Origin: Chloroflexota bacterium
GTDB lineage: Bacteria > Chloroflexota > Limnocylindria > Limnocylindrales > CSP1-4
DNA length: 47,211 bases
Reading direction: 5' to 3'
Assembly (NCBI GenBank): GCA_003141455.1
Contig: PLMA01000041.1
Coordinates: 1-47,211 of the forward strand
Shown here: positions 7,841 through 14,507 of the stretch, in pieces
How positions within the stretch are numbered: position 1 is the first letter of the stretch
Layout of the letters: each line of letters begins with the position of its first letter
Made by a program: the position numbers and the translations under genes
Notes under the pieces: generated by a model
The model's database searches: none
Seen by the model: the letters and a program-made list of their open reading frames with translations, nothing else
Told to the model about the DNA's origin: nothing

Positions 7841-8719
7841 CTACTCGGGCGCGTCGGCTCGCGGCGGTTGGGCCGATTGTCGTTTGGCCTGCTCGGCCCA
7901 CGCCTCCAGCACTCTGTCCTTGTGCGGCCTTATGGGGCAATGCTCGTCCCGGTTGCCAGCTTCGTCGCAGTAGCCGAGGGGCACGCATTTGGGAGCCAGG
8001 AAGCTCCCGAGGAACGGGCTGACGGCGAAGACCTCGTGGCGGATCAGCTGGAAGAGCCGGCGGATCTCCCATTGAGCCATGGTGCAAAGGCGGAGCCCGG
8101 ACATGTGGATCAGCGCCCGCAGGTTGGCCGTCATCACCAGGTTCGTGCGCGTGGCGTTGGGGAAGACGAAGCGCGCGTCTTCGCCCGGGATGCCGGAATC
8201 CACGAGCTCGGAGTACAACTCGAGCGCACCTTCGACCTGGTCTTCGTACCGAGCCAAAAGCTCCGGATCCGCCTCGGCGATCGTGCCGGGCAGCATCGTC
8301 GAGGCGCCCTTCTTGTATGAGACGTAGCGCTGGCTCTGTTGGTCGAATGCCACGCCGGCTCGATGGCGTACCAATTGGTGGCTGAGCGTACGACTGACGC
8401 CGGTGATGGCGAAGGTGAAGACGACGTGCTCGATGGTCGAGCCGTGCCCAGATTCGATCACCCGGCCGATCAGTTCGCGCTGCTTGGCCGGTGGGATCCG
8501 ACCGTCGATCGCGCGCTCGAAGATGTCGTCCGGCGCCAGCTCCGAGTAGCACGTGCGGCAGGCCGTGTAGATGAGAGGGACGTAATAGCGCTCGACGATC
8601 TCCCGGGTAGGGAACACGAGCGTGGCCCGCATCCCCAGATCGCGGCGTCCGGGGTTGAGCGGTATCGAGGGGTTTGGAGAAGCGCCGGGCTGGCCCGGAG
8701 CGGGGGTTTCGGCCGTCAC
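7841..8719 (-). CDS. thyX: FAD-dependent thymidylate synthase ThyX
   Basis: 292 aa. ThyX makes dTMP from dUMP using methylenetetrahydrofolate, NADPH and FAD, and releases tetrahydrofolate, so cells with it can manage without classical dihydrofolate reductase. The signature region is RHRAGVAFDQQSQRY (118-132), preceded by the conserved SGHGSTIEH (90-98) and followed by YVSY. The usual spacing is RHRxxSxxxxSxRY; here there is one extra residue and no serine at the first serine position. The C-terminal region (about 175-260) carries the dUMP-site helices. GTG 8719 is preferred because TATCCT lies 6 nt upstream in a leaderless arrangement; residues upstream of it in the open frame look non-coding. 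The protein still has about 28 non-conserved N-terminal residues. Confidence 0.92.
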   Translation of the reverse strand: MTAETPAPGQPGASPNPSIPLNPGRRDLGMRATLVFPTREIVERYYVPLIYTACRTCYSELAPDDIFERAIDGRIPPAKQRELIGRVIESGHGSTIEHVVFTFAITGVSRTLSHQLVRHRAGVAFDQQSQRYVSYKKGASTMLPGTIAEADPELLARYEDQVEGALELYSELVDSGIPGEDARFVFPNATRTNLVMTANLRALIHMSGLRLCTMAQWEIRRLFQLIRHEVFAVSPFLGSFLAPKCVPLGYCDEAGNRDEHCPIRPHKDRVLEAWAEQAKRQSAQPPRADAPE

Positions 8720-8731
8720 CGGTTCAGGATA
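8720..8731 (-). promoter_or_regulatory. Leaderless -10 element of thyX
   Basis: On the minus strand TATCCT (8731-8726) is followed by GAACCG and the GTG start at 8719. The 6-nt spacing matches the leaderless arrangement seen at other genes here. No clear -35 hexamer. Confidence 0.45.
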
Positions 8732-8871
8732 GCCGCTCGCCGGACCGGTGGGCCTGTGACATTCGCCTCGCCATGCACCGCGCGACGATTCGGCATTCGA
8801 TGGCCCGGCCGAAGGGCTCACCCAGGGCAGGAGCGGGTGCAATCACTCGTCTGGGGGCGACCGCCAGCTCG

Positions 8872-8889
8872 ATAGCCGTATATGGCTAT
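8872..8889. promoter_or_regulatory. Palindromic operator 1 upstream of the SatD-like gene
   Basis: TAGCCGT-AT-ATGGCTA core (8873-8888), flanked by A and T: an 18-bp near-perfect palindrome with one mismatch per half. Its centre is 29 bp from the centre of operator 2, close to three helical turns. Confidence 0.7.
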
Positions 8890-8900
8890 AGGGGTCGGTG

Positions 8901-8918
8901 ATAGCCGTTGACGGCTAC
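8901..8918. promoter_or_regulatory. Palindromic operator 2 overlapping the -35 box
   Basis: TAGCCGT-TG-ACGGCTA (8902-8917) is a perfect 7+2+7 inverted repeat. It covers the TTGACG -35 hexamer at 8908-8913, so a bound dimer would block RNA polymerase. Same half-site as operator 1. Confidence 0.75.
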
Positions 8919-8943
8919 CATCCCCGCTGCTAGCGTGACGGGA
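8908..8943 (+). promoter_or_regulatory. Sigma-70-type leaderless promoter of the SatD-like gene
   Basis: TTGACG (8908-8913), 17-bp spacer, TAGCGT (8931-8936), then 7 nt to the ATG at 8944. This is the best promoter in the window, and the spacing implies transcription starting at the start codon. Confidence 0.75.
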
Positions 8944-9603
8944 ATGGACGAGCTTGAAGCTTGGGTGCTGCTCGGCGGCTTGGTCGAGGCGAGGAGAGAT
9001 CGCGGCGAGGCCACGGCCTGGCTGCGCTCCCTGGTGACTGAGCTGGACGACGCTTACGGCGGGCTGAAGCTGGCGCCATTCGGCATCACTCAGGGTGACG
9101 AAGTGCAGGGCCTGCTCGTGGCAACAGCCGATCCTCTGCTGGCCGTCCTTCACGCGGCTCTGCGGGCCAAGCCACGGCCGATCCGCTGGGTCTGTATCCG
9201 CGGTGCCGTCGATCCGGGCGAGGGTTCGGCCACGCAGCGCACAGGATCGGCTTTCCTGGCCGCGCGGGCGGCGATCGAGGCGGCGCGGGCCGGGCACGAG
9301 CGGCTCGTCATCAGGACCGGCCGAGCCGATGCCGACGAGCTGCTGGACGGGATGACCCCTGCCATGGCGGACCTGCTCTACGCTCTCACGCCCCGCCAGC
9401 AGGCGGTGGCCCGCCTGGCCCTTATCGAGGGTCTGCGCCAGTCCGAGGTGGCCGAGCGATTGAATGTGCGGCGGGCGACGATCTCCGTCTCCTTCGCGCG
9501 AGCGAGGGTGACTCCCCTGGCGCGACTGGCCGCGGCCATCCGCATGGCCTACGCGGGCGGATTCAGCGACGCGATTCCGCCGGCAGCGACCCTCAGGGAA
9601 TGA
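8944..9603 (+). CDS. SatD-like protein with C-terminal helix-turn-helix
   Basis: 219 aa. The N-terminal part (about 10-115) has the SatD-family look: an early short Arg-rich loop, then FGITQGDEVQGLL near residues 47-59. The C-terminal part (about 140-200) is a sigma-region-4-like helix-turn-helix (TPRQQAVARL...SEVAERLNVRRATISV), so it can probably bind DNA. Two palindromic operators in its own promoter suggest autoregulation by this protein or a close partner. SatD-family proteins are known from genomic islands and are often next to membrane proteins; here a convergent membrane protein gene overlaps its 3' end by 11 bp. ATG 8944 is fixed by the promoter spacing. Molecular function of the N-terminal domain is not established. 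Confidence 0.75.
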   Translation: MDELEAWVLLGGLVEARRDRGEATAWLRSLVTELDDAYGGLKLAPFGITQGDEVQGLLVATADPLLAVLHAALRAKPRPIRWVCIRGAVDPGEGSATQRTGSAFLAARAAIEAARAGHERLVIRTGRADADELLDGMTPAMADLLYALTPRQQAVARLALIEGLRQSEVAERLNVRRATISVSFARARVTPLARLAAAIRMAYAGGFSDAIPPAATLRE

Positions 9604-10252
9604 TGTGCGAGGCCTTCAGGTAGAGGGCGCCGACGCCGGCGACAACCCAGGAGATCCACAGCAACGCGATCAGCGCGGGAACGCGGTTCTCGATGAGGCG
9701 GCGGGTCGCGCTCGCGCTGAAGGGCTCGATCAGGCGGTCCAGACCGGCCTCGTCCAGACCCTCCTTGGACAGAGCCAGGGTGGCGAGCTCGTCTGTGTCG
9801 GTGTGGTTGCGGGACCTCTGCAGCAACTTGAAGCGAGTGAAGACGCGACGCTCAGCCGGTAGCTCACGTTCGGCCCTGACGATCTCGCGGTGCCAGAAGC
9901 GCACGTCGTCGCCGAGGCCCAACGCGGCACGCCGCATTCGGGCAAGCAGGATGAGGCTGATGGTGGCATCGACCACGAGCAGCGCTACCGGTACCCAGGC
10001 TCGGGCCACGTCCAGGTTCAAGATGGACACCAGCAGGCCTCCGGCGACGCCCAGGAGGATCACCTCCATCACCAGGTAGAGGCTGCGGAACCCGTGCAGC
10101 CACGAGTCGCGCCACTGGGCGCCGGCCAGCATGAAGCTCAGCTGCGGCGCTGCGGCATGGTGGCCGCCCAGGCCTTCGAGACGATGCTCGAGTGGGGTTC
10201 GTTCGGATGAAGGGGGATCCGGCGTGGGGCCTGGGTGGTTGATTCTGGCCAT
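9593..10252 (-). CDS. Predicted three-helix membrane protein
   Basis: 219 aa, no family recognised. Two hydrophobic segments lie close together at about residues 55-77 (YLVMEVILLGVAGGLLVSIL) and 84-103, followed by a charged, helix-rich cytosolic region (about 105-185, many Arg/Glu/Leu) and a third membrane segment near the C-terminus (VPALIALLWISWVVAGVG). The start at 10252 is chosen because residues upstream in the same frame are low-complexity and composition-shifted. The 3' end overlaps the convergent SatD-like gene by 11 bp. Resembles bacterial two-plus-one-TM accessory membrane proteins in general shape only. Confidence 0.65.
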   Translation of the reverse strand: MARINHPGPTPDPPSSERTPLEHRLEGLGGHHAAAPQLSFMLAGAQWRDSWLHGFRSLYLVMEVILLGVAGGLLVSILNLDVARAWVPVALLVVDATISLILLARMRRAALGLGDDVRFWHREIVRAERELPAERRVFTRFKLLQRSRNHTDTDELATLALSKEGLDEAGLDRLIEPFSASATRRLIENRVPALIALLWISWVVAGVGALYLKASHIIP

Positions 10253-10533
10253 GTCTCGCCGAGATGGGGCGGATGATTGAGCGCGCAATCCGATCTCGGC
10301 GTCCGCGTGGCGAGTCGGGCGGTTGCAGGAAGTATCGGTTGTCCGAGAGCATCGGCCGAGGGCCGGCGGGCATCCCGTCGCGGTGCCGAAGGGGGTCGGA
10401 GCGGCGCCAAAGGGCCTTGTCCGACCGGGAACGGCCCGAAGCGTGTAGGCTGGCCGGACCGCCGGCAAGCCACCTCGGAGCGGCGAAAGGCGGTTGGTGC
10501 CCGGCCTGGTGGGGCCGCTATGAGGAGCAAGAG

Positions 10534-10902
10534 ATGGCCGACGCCCGCAAGCCCGTGACGGTCCAGTACTTCTACAAAATCCGCTGGGGCTTCCAGGACG
10601 AGTTCGTGGGGCTTTTCGAGCGAAACCACTGGCCCCTGTTGCGGGCCCAGATGGAATCGGGCCGGATGCTCGACGTGCGGGCCTACGAGCCTCGCTTCCA
10701 CGGCGACGGCCGCCAGGACTGGACCTTCGAGGTGACGATCACCTACCGCGACTGGTCCGTGATGGAGGAGCACACCGATCCGGCGATCCTCGCTCGACTG
10801 TACCCCGATGCCGAGAAGCTCAAGCGCGAGGAGCAGCGCCGCTTCGAGCTGATCGAGGCCCATTGGGACACGCCCCTGGAAGAGCACTCACTGCCGCGGT
10901 AG
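10534..10902 (+). CDS. Conserved small cytosolic protein
   Basis: 122 aa, no signal or membrane segment, rich in aromatic and charged residues. The opening VTVQYFYKIRWGFQDEF and central TFEVTITYRDW look like strands of a dimeric alpha-beta-barrel type fold, as in EthD or monooxygenase-like proteins, but I see no catalytic motif. Start supported by GAGGAG 7 nt before the ATG. A TAGGCT -10-like box lies at 10446-10451, giving an untranslated leader of about 75 nt. Function unknown. Confidence 0.7.
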   Translation: MADARKPVTVQYFYKIRWGFQDEFVGLFERNHWPLLRAQMESGRMLDVRAYEPRFHGDGRQDWTFEVTITYRDWSVMEEHTDPAILARLYPDAEKLKREEQRRFELIEAHWDTPLEEHSLPR

Positions 10903-10931
10903 AGAGGCGAGCCCGCCAGCGCCTTTTGTTC

Positions 10932-11999
10932 CTAACCGCCGATCTTCCCGAGTGACTCGATCGTCTGGTGCAGGACGTCGGCCGATTTGCGGACGCCTCG
11001 AGCCTCGTGCGGGCTGAGCTCCAGCCGGAGGACACGCTCGATGCCGCGCCGGCTGACCACTGTGGGCAAGCTCAAGCAGACGTCGTCGATGCCGTAGTAG
11101 TCCGTGATCAGGCTCGAGATCGACAGGACCGTGTTCTGGTCGCGCAGGATCGCCTCGGCGATGCGCATCAGGCCGGCGGCGACCGCGTAATACGTGGCGC
11201 CCTTGCGAGTGATGATCTCCTGGGCTGCGTCGCGCGTCTGGCGGAAGATCCGCTCCATCGTGTCCGCCTCGAGCGGGATCCCGTTCTCGGCGCAGAAGGT
11301 CGGCAGACGCATCCCGGCCACGTTCGCGAGCGACCAGACGGGGACCTCGCTGTCGCCGTGCTCGCCGATGATGTAGGCATGGACGCTGCGGGGATCAACG
11401 CCAAGGTGCTCGCTCAGCATGTAGCGGAAGCGCGCCGTGTCCAGGATCGTGCCCGACCCGAAGACCCGACGGGCGGGCAGCTCGGCCAGCTCGATGGTCA
11501 CGTAGGTCAGCACGTCTACCGGGTTGGTCGCGACGACGATGATCCCCTCCGGGTTGGCCTTCGCGACGCGCGGCACGATCTGGCCGAAGATGGCGGCGTT
11601 TCGCTTGACCAGATCCAGGCGTGATTCGCCCGGCTTCTGACCGGTGCCGGCGGCGATGACGGTGATCGCGGCGCCCTCGCAGTCGGAGTAGTCGCCGGCG
11701 CAGATCTTGGTGGGATGGGCGAACGGAACGGCGTGGTTGAGGTCCATCGCCTCACCCTCGGCCCGCTCGTGGTTGACGTCGATCAGCACGATCTCCGACG
11801 CGATGCCGGAGAGCAGCAGCGTGTAGGCGAAGGTCGAACCGACGAGTCCCACGCCCACGATAGCGACCTTCGTGGGGCGGGCGGTCTGGTAGTTCGGCTC
11901 GCGGGCCATCGAGGGCTCACCGGTGGGGCGACGGTGGTGGGCGGCGCTCTTCTTGGGTTCGCCGGTGGGGGCTGCGGCCGGGGAGTCGGTCTCGCTCAT
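10932..11999 (-). CDS. ldh: L-lactate dehydrogenase
   Basis: 355 aa as called. NAD-dependent interconversion of pyruvate and L-lactate in the cytosol. Rossmann motif GVGLVG (49-54), catalytic H214 in IGEHGDSEVP, D187/R190 in ILDTARFR, substrate-loop Q121 in GQKPGESR (Gln marks lactate rather than malate specificity), and EGEAMDLNHA typical of the lactate branch. About 30 N-terminal residues exceed the usual 310-325 aa; a second ATG at residue 31 (11909) is a reasonable alternative. I keep the longer call because CACGAT lies 6 nt before the ATG, like other leaderless starts here. Stands alone between convergent and divergent neighbours. Confidence 0.93.
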   Translation of the reverse strand: MSETDSPAAAPTGEPKKSAAHHRRPTGEPSMAREPNYQTARPTKVAIVGVGLVGSTFAYTLLLSGIASEIVLIDVNHERAEGEAMDLNHAVPFAHPTKICAGDYSDCEGAAITVIAAGTGQKPGESRLDLVKRNAAIFGQIVPRVAKANPEGIIVVATNPVDVLTYVTIELAELPARRVFGSGTILDTARFRYMLSEHLGVDPRSVHAYIIGEHGDSEVPVWSLANVAGMRLPTFCAENGIPLEADTMERIFRQTRDAAQEIITRKGATYYAVAAGLMRIAEAILRDQNTVLSISSLITDYYGIDDVCLSLPTVVSRRGIERVLRLELSPHEARGVRKSADVLHQTIESLGKIGG

Positions 12000-12319
12000 G
12001 GGCCCATCGTGACACGACGAGATGCCTTGTGCCAGCCGGGGCGCCGGCGCGAGCGCGGCTCCTGACGAGCGCGCCCCGCCGGCCGCTCGTCCGCCTCGCG
12101 TCGACCCAAGTTCGGCTGGCGACCGACGTCGGCTCGGGCGTCGGGTCGAATCACGGGACAGGGTTCGGCTCCTGCCGAAGCCACTCTCGCAAGGGGCTAC
12201 AATCCGGCCACGCCGTCGCCCGTGGCAGGCAACGGGCCAAACGAGGTCCGGTACTCCTTCCGCGACGGCCGGCCGGTGGCCGCGCCCTTTGCCCGGCCTG
12301 GCACCGAGGTAGATCGCAC
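12000..12319. other. 320-bp divergent intergenic region
   Basis: No gene seen. It must hold the promoters of ldh (minus) and the metallo-hydrolase run (plus). TACAAT at 12198-12203 is a good -10 for the plus strand but has no matching -35 and would give a leader of about 110 nt. CACGAT (12011-12006, minus) is the candidate leaderless box for ldh. Confidence 0.4.
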
Positions 12320-13120
12320 ATGCCGGCTACCAATCCCACCGACCGGCCGGTTGGCAACCATCTGGTCTTTCTGGGCCACTCGACCGTCCTTGTCGAGATG
12401 GCTGGGACGCGGCTCCTCACGGACCCGGTCCTGGGACATGTTCTGGGGTCTCTTCGGCGGCGCGCGGAGGCTGTGCCGGCCGGCTACCTCGCGGACGTGA
12501 ATGCGATCTTCATAAGCCACGGCCATTTCGATCACCTGGACCTGCCGTCCCTGCGTGCCATCCCGGGTCGACCGCAGGTGATCGTGCCGGCAGGGCTCGG
12601 CCACGTCCTGCGACGGGCGGATCTCGGAACGGTGCTTGAGGTGCGGGTCGGCGATCGACTTCACGTGGGAGGCGTGGAACTCGAGATCGTACCGGCGGCG
12701 CATGGTGGCCGGAGATCGCCCTGGGCGGCGGCGGACGCCATTGGCTGCCTGGTATCCGCGGGCTCTACCGTTTACTTCGCCGGCGATACCGATCTCTTCC
12801 CGGCCATGGAGACGATGGCGGGACGCGTCGACGTGGCCCTGCTGCCGGTCGGCGGATGGGGGCCTCGCCTGGGTCGCGGCCACCTCGACCCTCGCCGCGC
12901 GGCGGAGGCGGCCGCCTTGATCCAGCCGACGATCGCGGTCCCCATCCATTGGGGAACGCTGTCGCCAGTCTGGCTGCACCGCCTCTTCGGCAAGCGCTTC
13001 GCCGCGCCGGGACCGGCGTTCGCTGAGGCTGTAGCCCGGTACGCGCCGGCCGTCCGCGTTTGCGTGCTGGCTCCGGGAGCCTCGATCAACCTGCCTGACC
13101 GCCGTGTCGCGGCCGCGTAG
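12320..13120 (+). CDS. Metallo-beta-lactamase-fold hydrolase (UlaG/NAPE-PLD-like)
   Basis: 266 aa. The metal-binding motif is HGHFDH (67-72: H67, H69, D71, H72), with a later GDTD and a C-terminal PIHWGT supplying further ligands. The order and the opening LGHSTVLVEMAGTRLLTDPV place it in the UlaG/NAPE-PLD-like branch, whose members cleave phosphoester or lactone bonds. Substrate unknown. First gene of a plus-strand run with an NRAMP-like transporter and a membrane phosphodiesterase, so a role in phospholipid or phosphoester turnover is possible but not shown. No strong ribosome site upstream of the ATG. Confidence 0.85.
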   Translation: MPATNPTDRPVGNHLVFLGHSTVLVEMAGTRLLTDPVLGHVLGSLRRRAEAVPAGYLADVNAIFISHGHFDHLDLPSLRAIPGRPQVIVPAGLGHVLRRADLGTVLEVRVGDRLHVGGVELEIVPAAHGGRRSPWAAADAIGCLVSAGSTVYFAGDTDLFPAMETMAGRVDVALLPVGGWGPRLGRGHLDPRRAAEAAALIQPTIAVPIHWGTLSPVWLHRLFGKRFAAPGPAFAEAVARYAPAVRVCVLAPGASINLPDRRVAAA

Positions 13121-14504
13121 GGGGAGCGGCGCAGGGCGGGCAAACCCTGCGACTCGCTTACTGGCCGCAACCGCCGCCCAGGACGGTCCACGCGTCGATC
13201 CGGCTCGGCCACCGGATCCGACGATCGCAGGGGTGCGGCGCGAGCGCAATCCACTCAAGCGCGCGCTTCTGGTCATGGGCCCCGGCGTGATAACGGGCGC
13301 ATCCGACGACGACCCCTCCGGGATAGGAACGTATGCGCAAGCTGGAGCCAGCTACGGCTTCGCCACGCTGTGGACCATCGTCCTCATGCTGCCCATGGTT
13401 ACCACGGTTCAGTACATCTCGGCCAAGGTCGGGCTCGTAAGCGGTCGCGGCCTGGCCGGAGTGCTGCGCCAAAACTACCCGCGCTGGGTGCTCTACCCGG
13501 CCATATTGGCACTCGTGGTCGCCAATACCCTGAACGCAGGGGCCGACATCGGGGCCATCGCAGCCGCCCTGAACCTGCTCCTGCCGGTGCCCGCATGGGT
13601 GTTCGTCGTGCCAATCGGCGTGGCCATCGTGGCCGTCCAGGTGCTGGGTTCCTACCATCTCATTGCCCGCGTCTTCAAATGGCTGGCGTTGGCGTTGCTG
13701 GCCTACCTGGCCACCGCGCTGTTCACCCGCCCCAACGTTGGCTCAGTGCTCGCCGGCAGTCTCGTCCCGACCATTCGGCTGGATCCTCAGTACATCGGCA
13801 TCCTGGTGGCGCTGCTCGGCACGACGATCTCGCCGTACCTCTTCTTCTGGCAGGCGAGCCAGGAGGTGGACGAAGAGAGGCAGATAGGTCGTAAGTGGCT
13901 CTGGCAACGGCAGGGCGCGAGCCGCACGGAACTCCGCTACGCCCTGTGGGACACGATGGCCGGCATGGTCTTCTGTGAGGTCGTGGCCTACTCAATCATC
14001 CTCACTGCCGGAGCGACCCTGTTCGCGGCGAACAACCACGACATCACGTCGGCGGCCGAGGCAGCCCAGGCATTGCGACCGCTCGCGGGCGAGTGGTGCA
14101 CGGTGCTGCTGGCGGTTGGGCTGATCGGTACGGGCGTGCTGGCGGTACCGATTCTCACCGGCTCCGCGGCATACGGAGTGGCGGAAACGTTCGGCTGGTC
14201 GTCGGGTCTCGACTCCCGTCCGTCGAAGGCGCCGCAGTTCTACGTGGTCATCGCGGCAGCCACCGCGATCGGGATGGTCATCAACTTCGTAGGCCTGAAC
14301 CCGATCGAGGCCCTGGTGATCACGGCAGTAATCAACGGCCTGCTCGCGGCTCCGCTCCTGGTCGTGTTGATGCTCGTGTCGAACGACCGCAAGGTGATGG
14401 GCGAGCGCACCAACGGTCGCCTGGTCAACGTGATTGGCTGCGTGACCGCGGTCGTCATGTCCGTGGCGGCGGCCGCGCTCATCGCCACCACCGTGCTGGG
14501 CTGA
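13104..14504 (+). CDS. NRAMP-related divalent metal transporter
   Basis: 466 aa as the longest frame; the true start is uncertain and GTG 13233 (giving 423 aa) is more like the family, because the first 43 residues are low-complexity. Eleven or so membrane segments. The helix-1 metal site is GASDDDPSGIGTY (65-77), where classical manganese/iron NRAMPs have DPGN. The helix-6 region (TTISPYLFFWQ, 240-250) lacks the methionine and histidine of the classical MPH motif. These changes resemble the NRAMP-related clade that includes magnesium transporters, so the substrate may be Mg2+ rather than Mn2+. The frame overlaps the upstream hydrolase gene by 17 bp and is followed 3 nt later by the phosphodiesterase gene, indicating one operon. 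Confidence 0.82.
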   Translation: MSRPRRGSGAGRANPATRLLAATAAQDGPRVDPARPPDPTIAGVRRERNPLKRALLVMGPGVITGASDDDPSGIGTYAQAGASYGFATLWTIVLMLPMVTTVQYISAKVGLVSGRGLAGVLRQNYPRWVLYPAILALVVANTLNAGADIGAIAAALNLLLPVPAWVFVVPIGVAIVAVQVLGSYHLIARVFKWLALALLAYLATALFTRPNVGSVLAGSLVPTIRLDPQYIGILVALLGTTISPYLFFWQASQEVDEERQIGRKWLWQRQGASRTELRYALWDTMAGMVFCEVVAYSIILTAGATLFAANNHDITSAAEAAQALRPLAGEWCTVLLAVGLIGTGVLAVPILTGSAAYGVAETFGWSSGLDSRPSKAPQFYVVIAAATAIGMVINFVGLNPIEALVITAVINGLLAAPLLVVLMLVSNDRKVMGERTNGRLVNVIGCVTAVVMSVAAAALIATTVLG

Positions 14505-14507
14505 CCG

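Noticed and set aside
12155-12185. A tRNA-like T-arm (GGTTCGGCTCCTG)
   Set aside because: No acceptor, D or anticodon arms can be folded upstream at the right distances.
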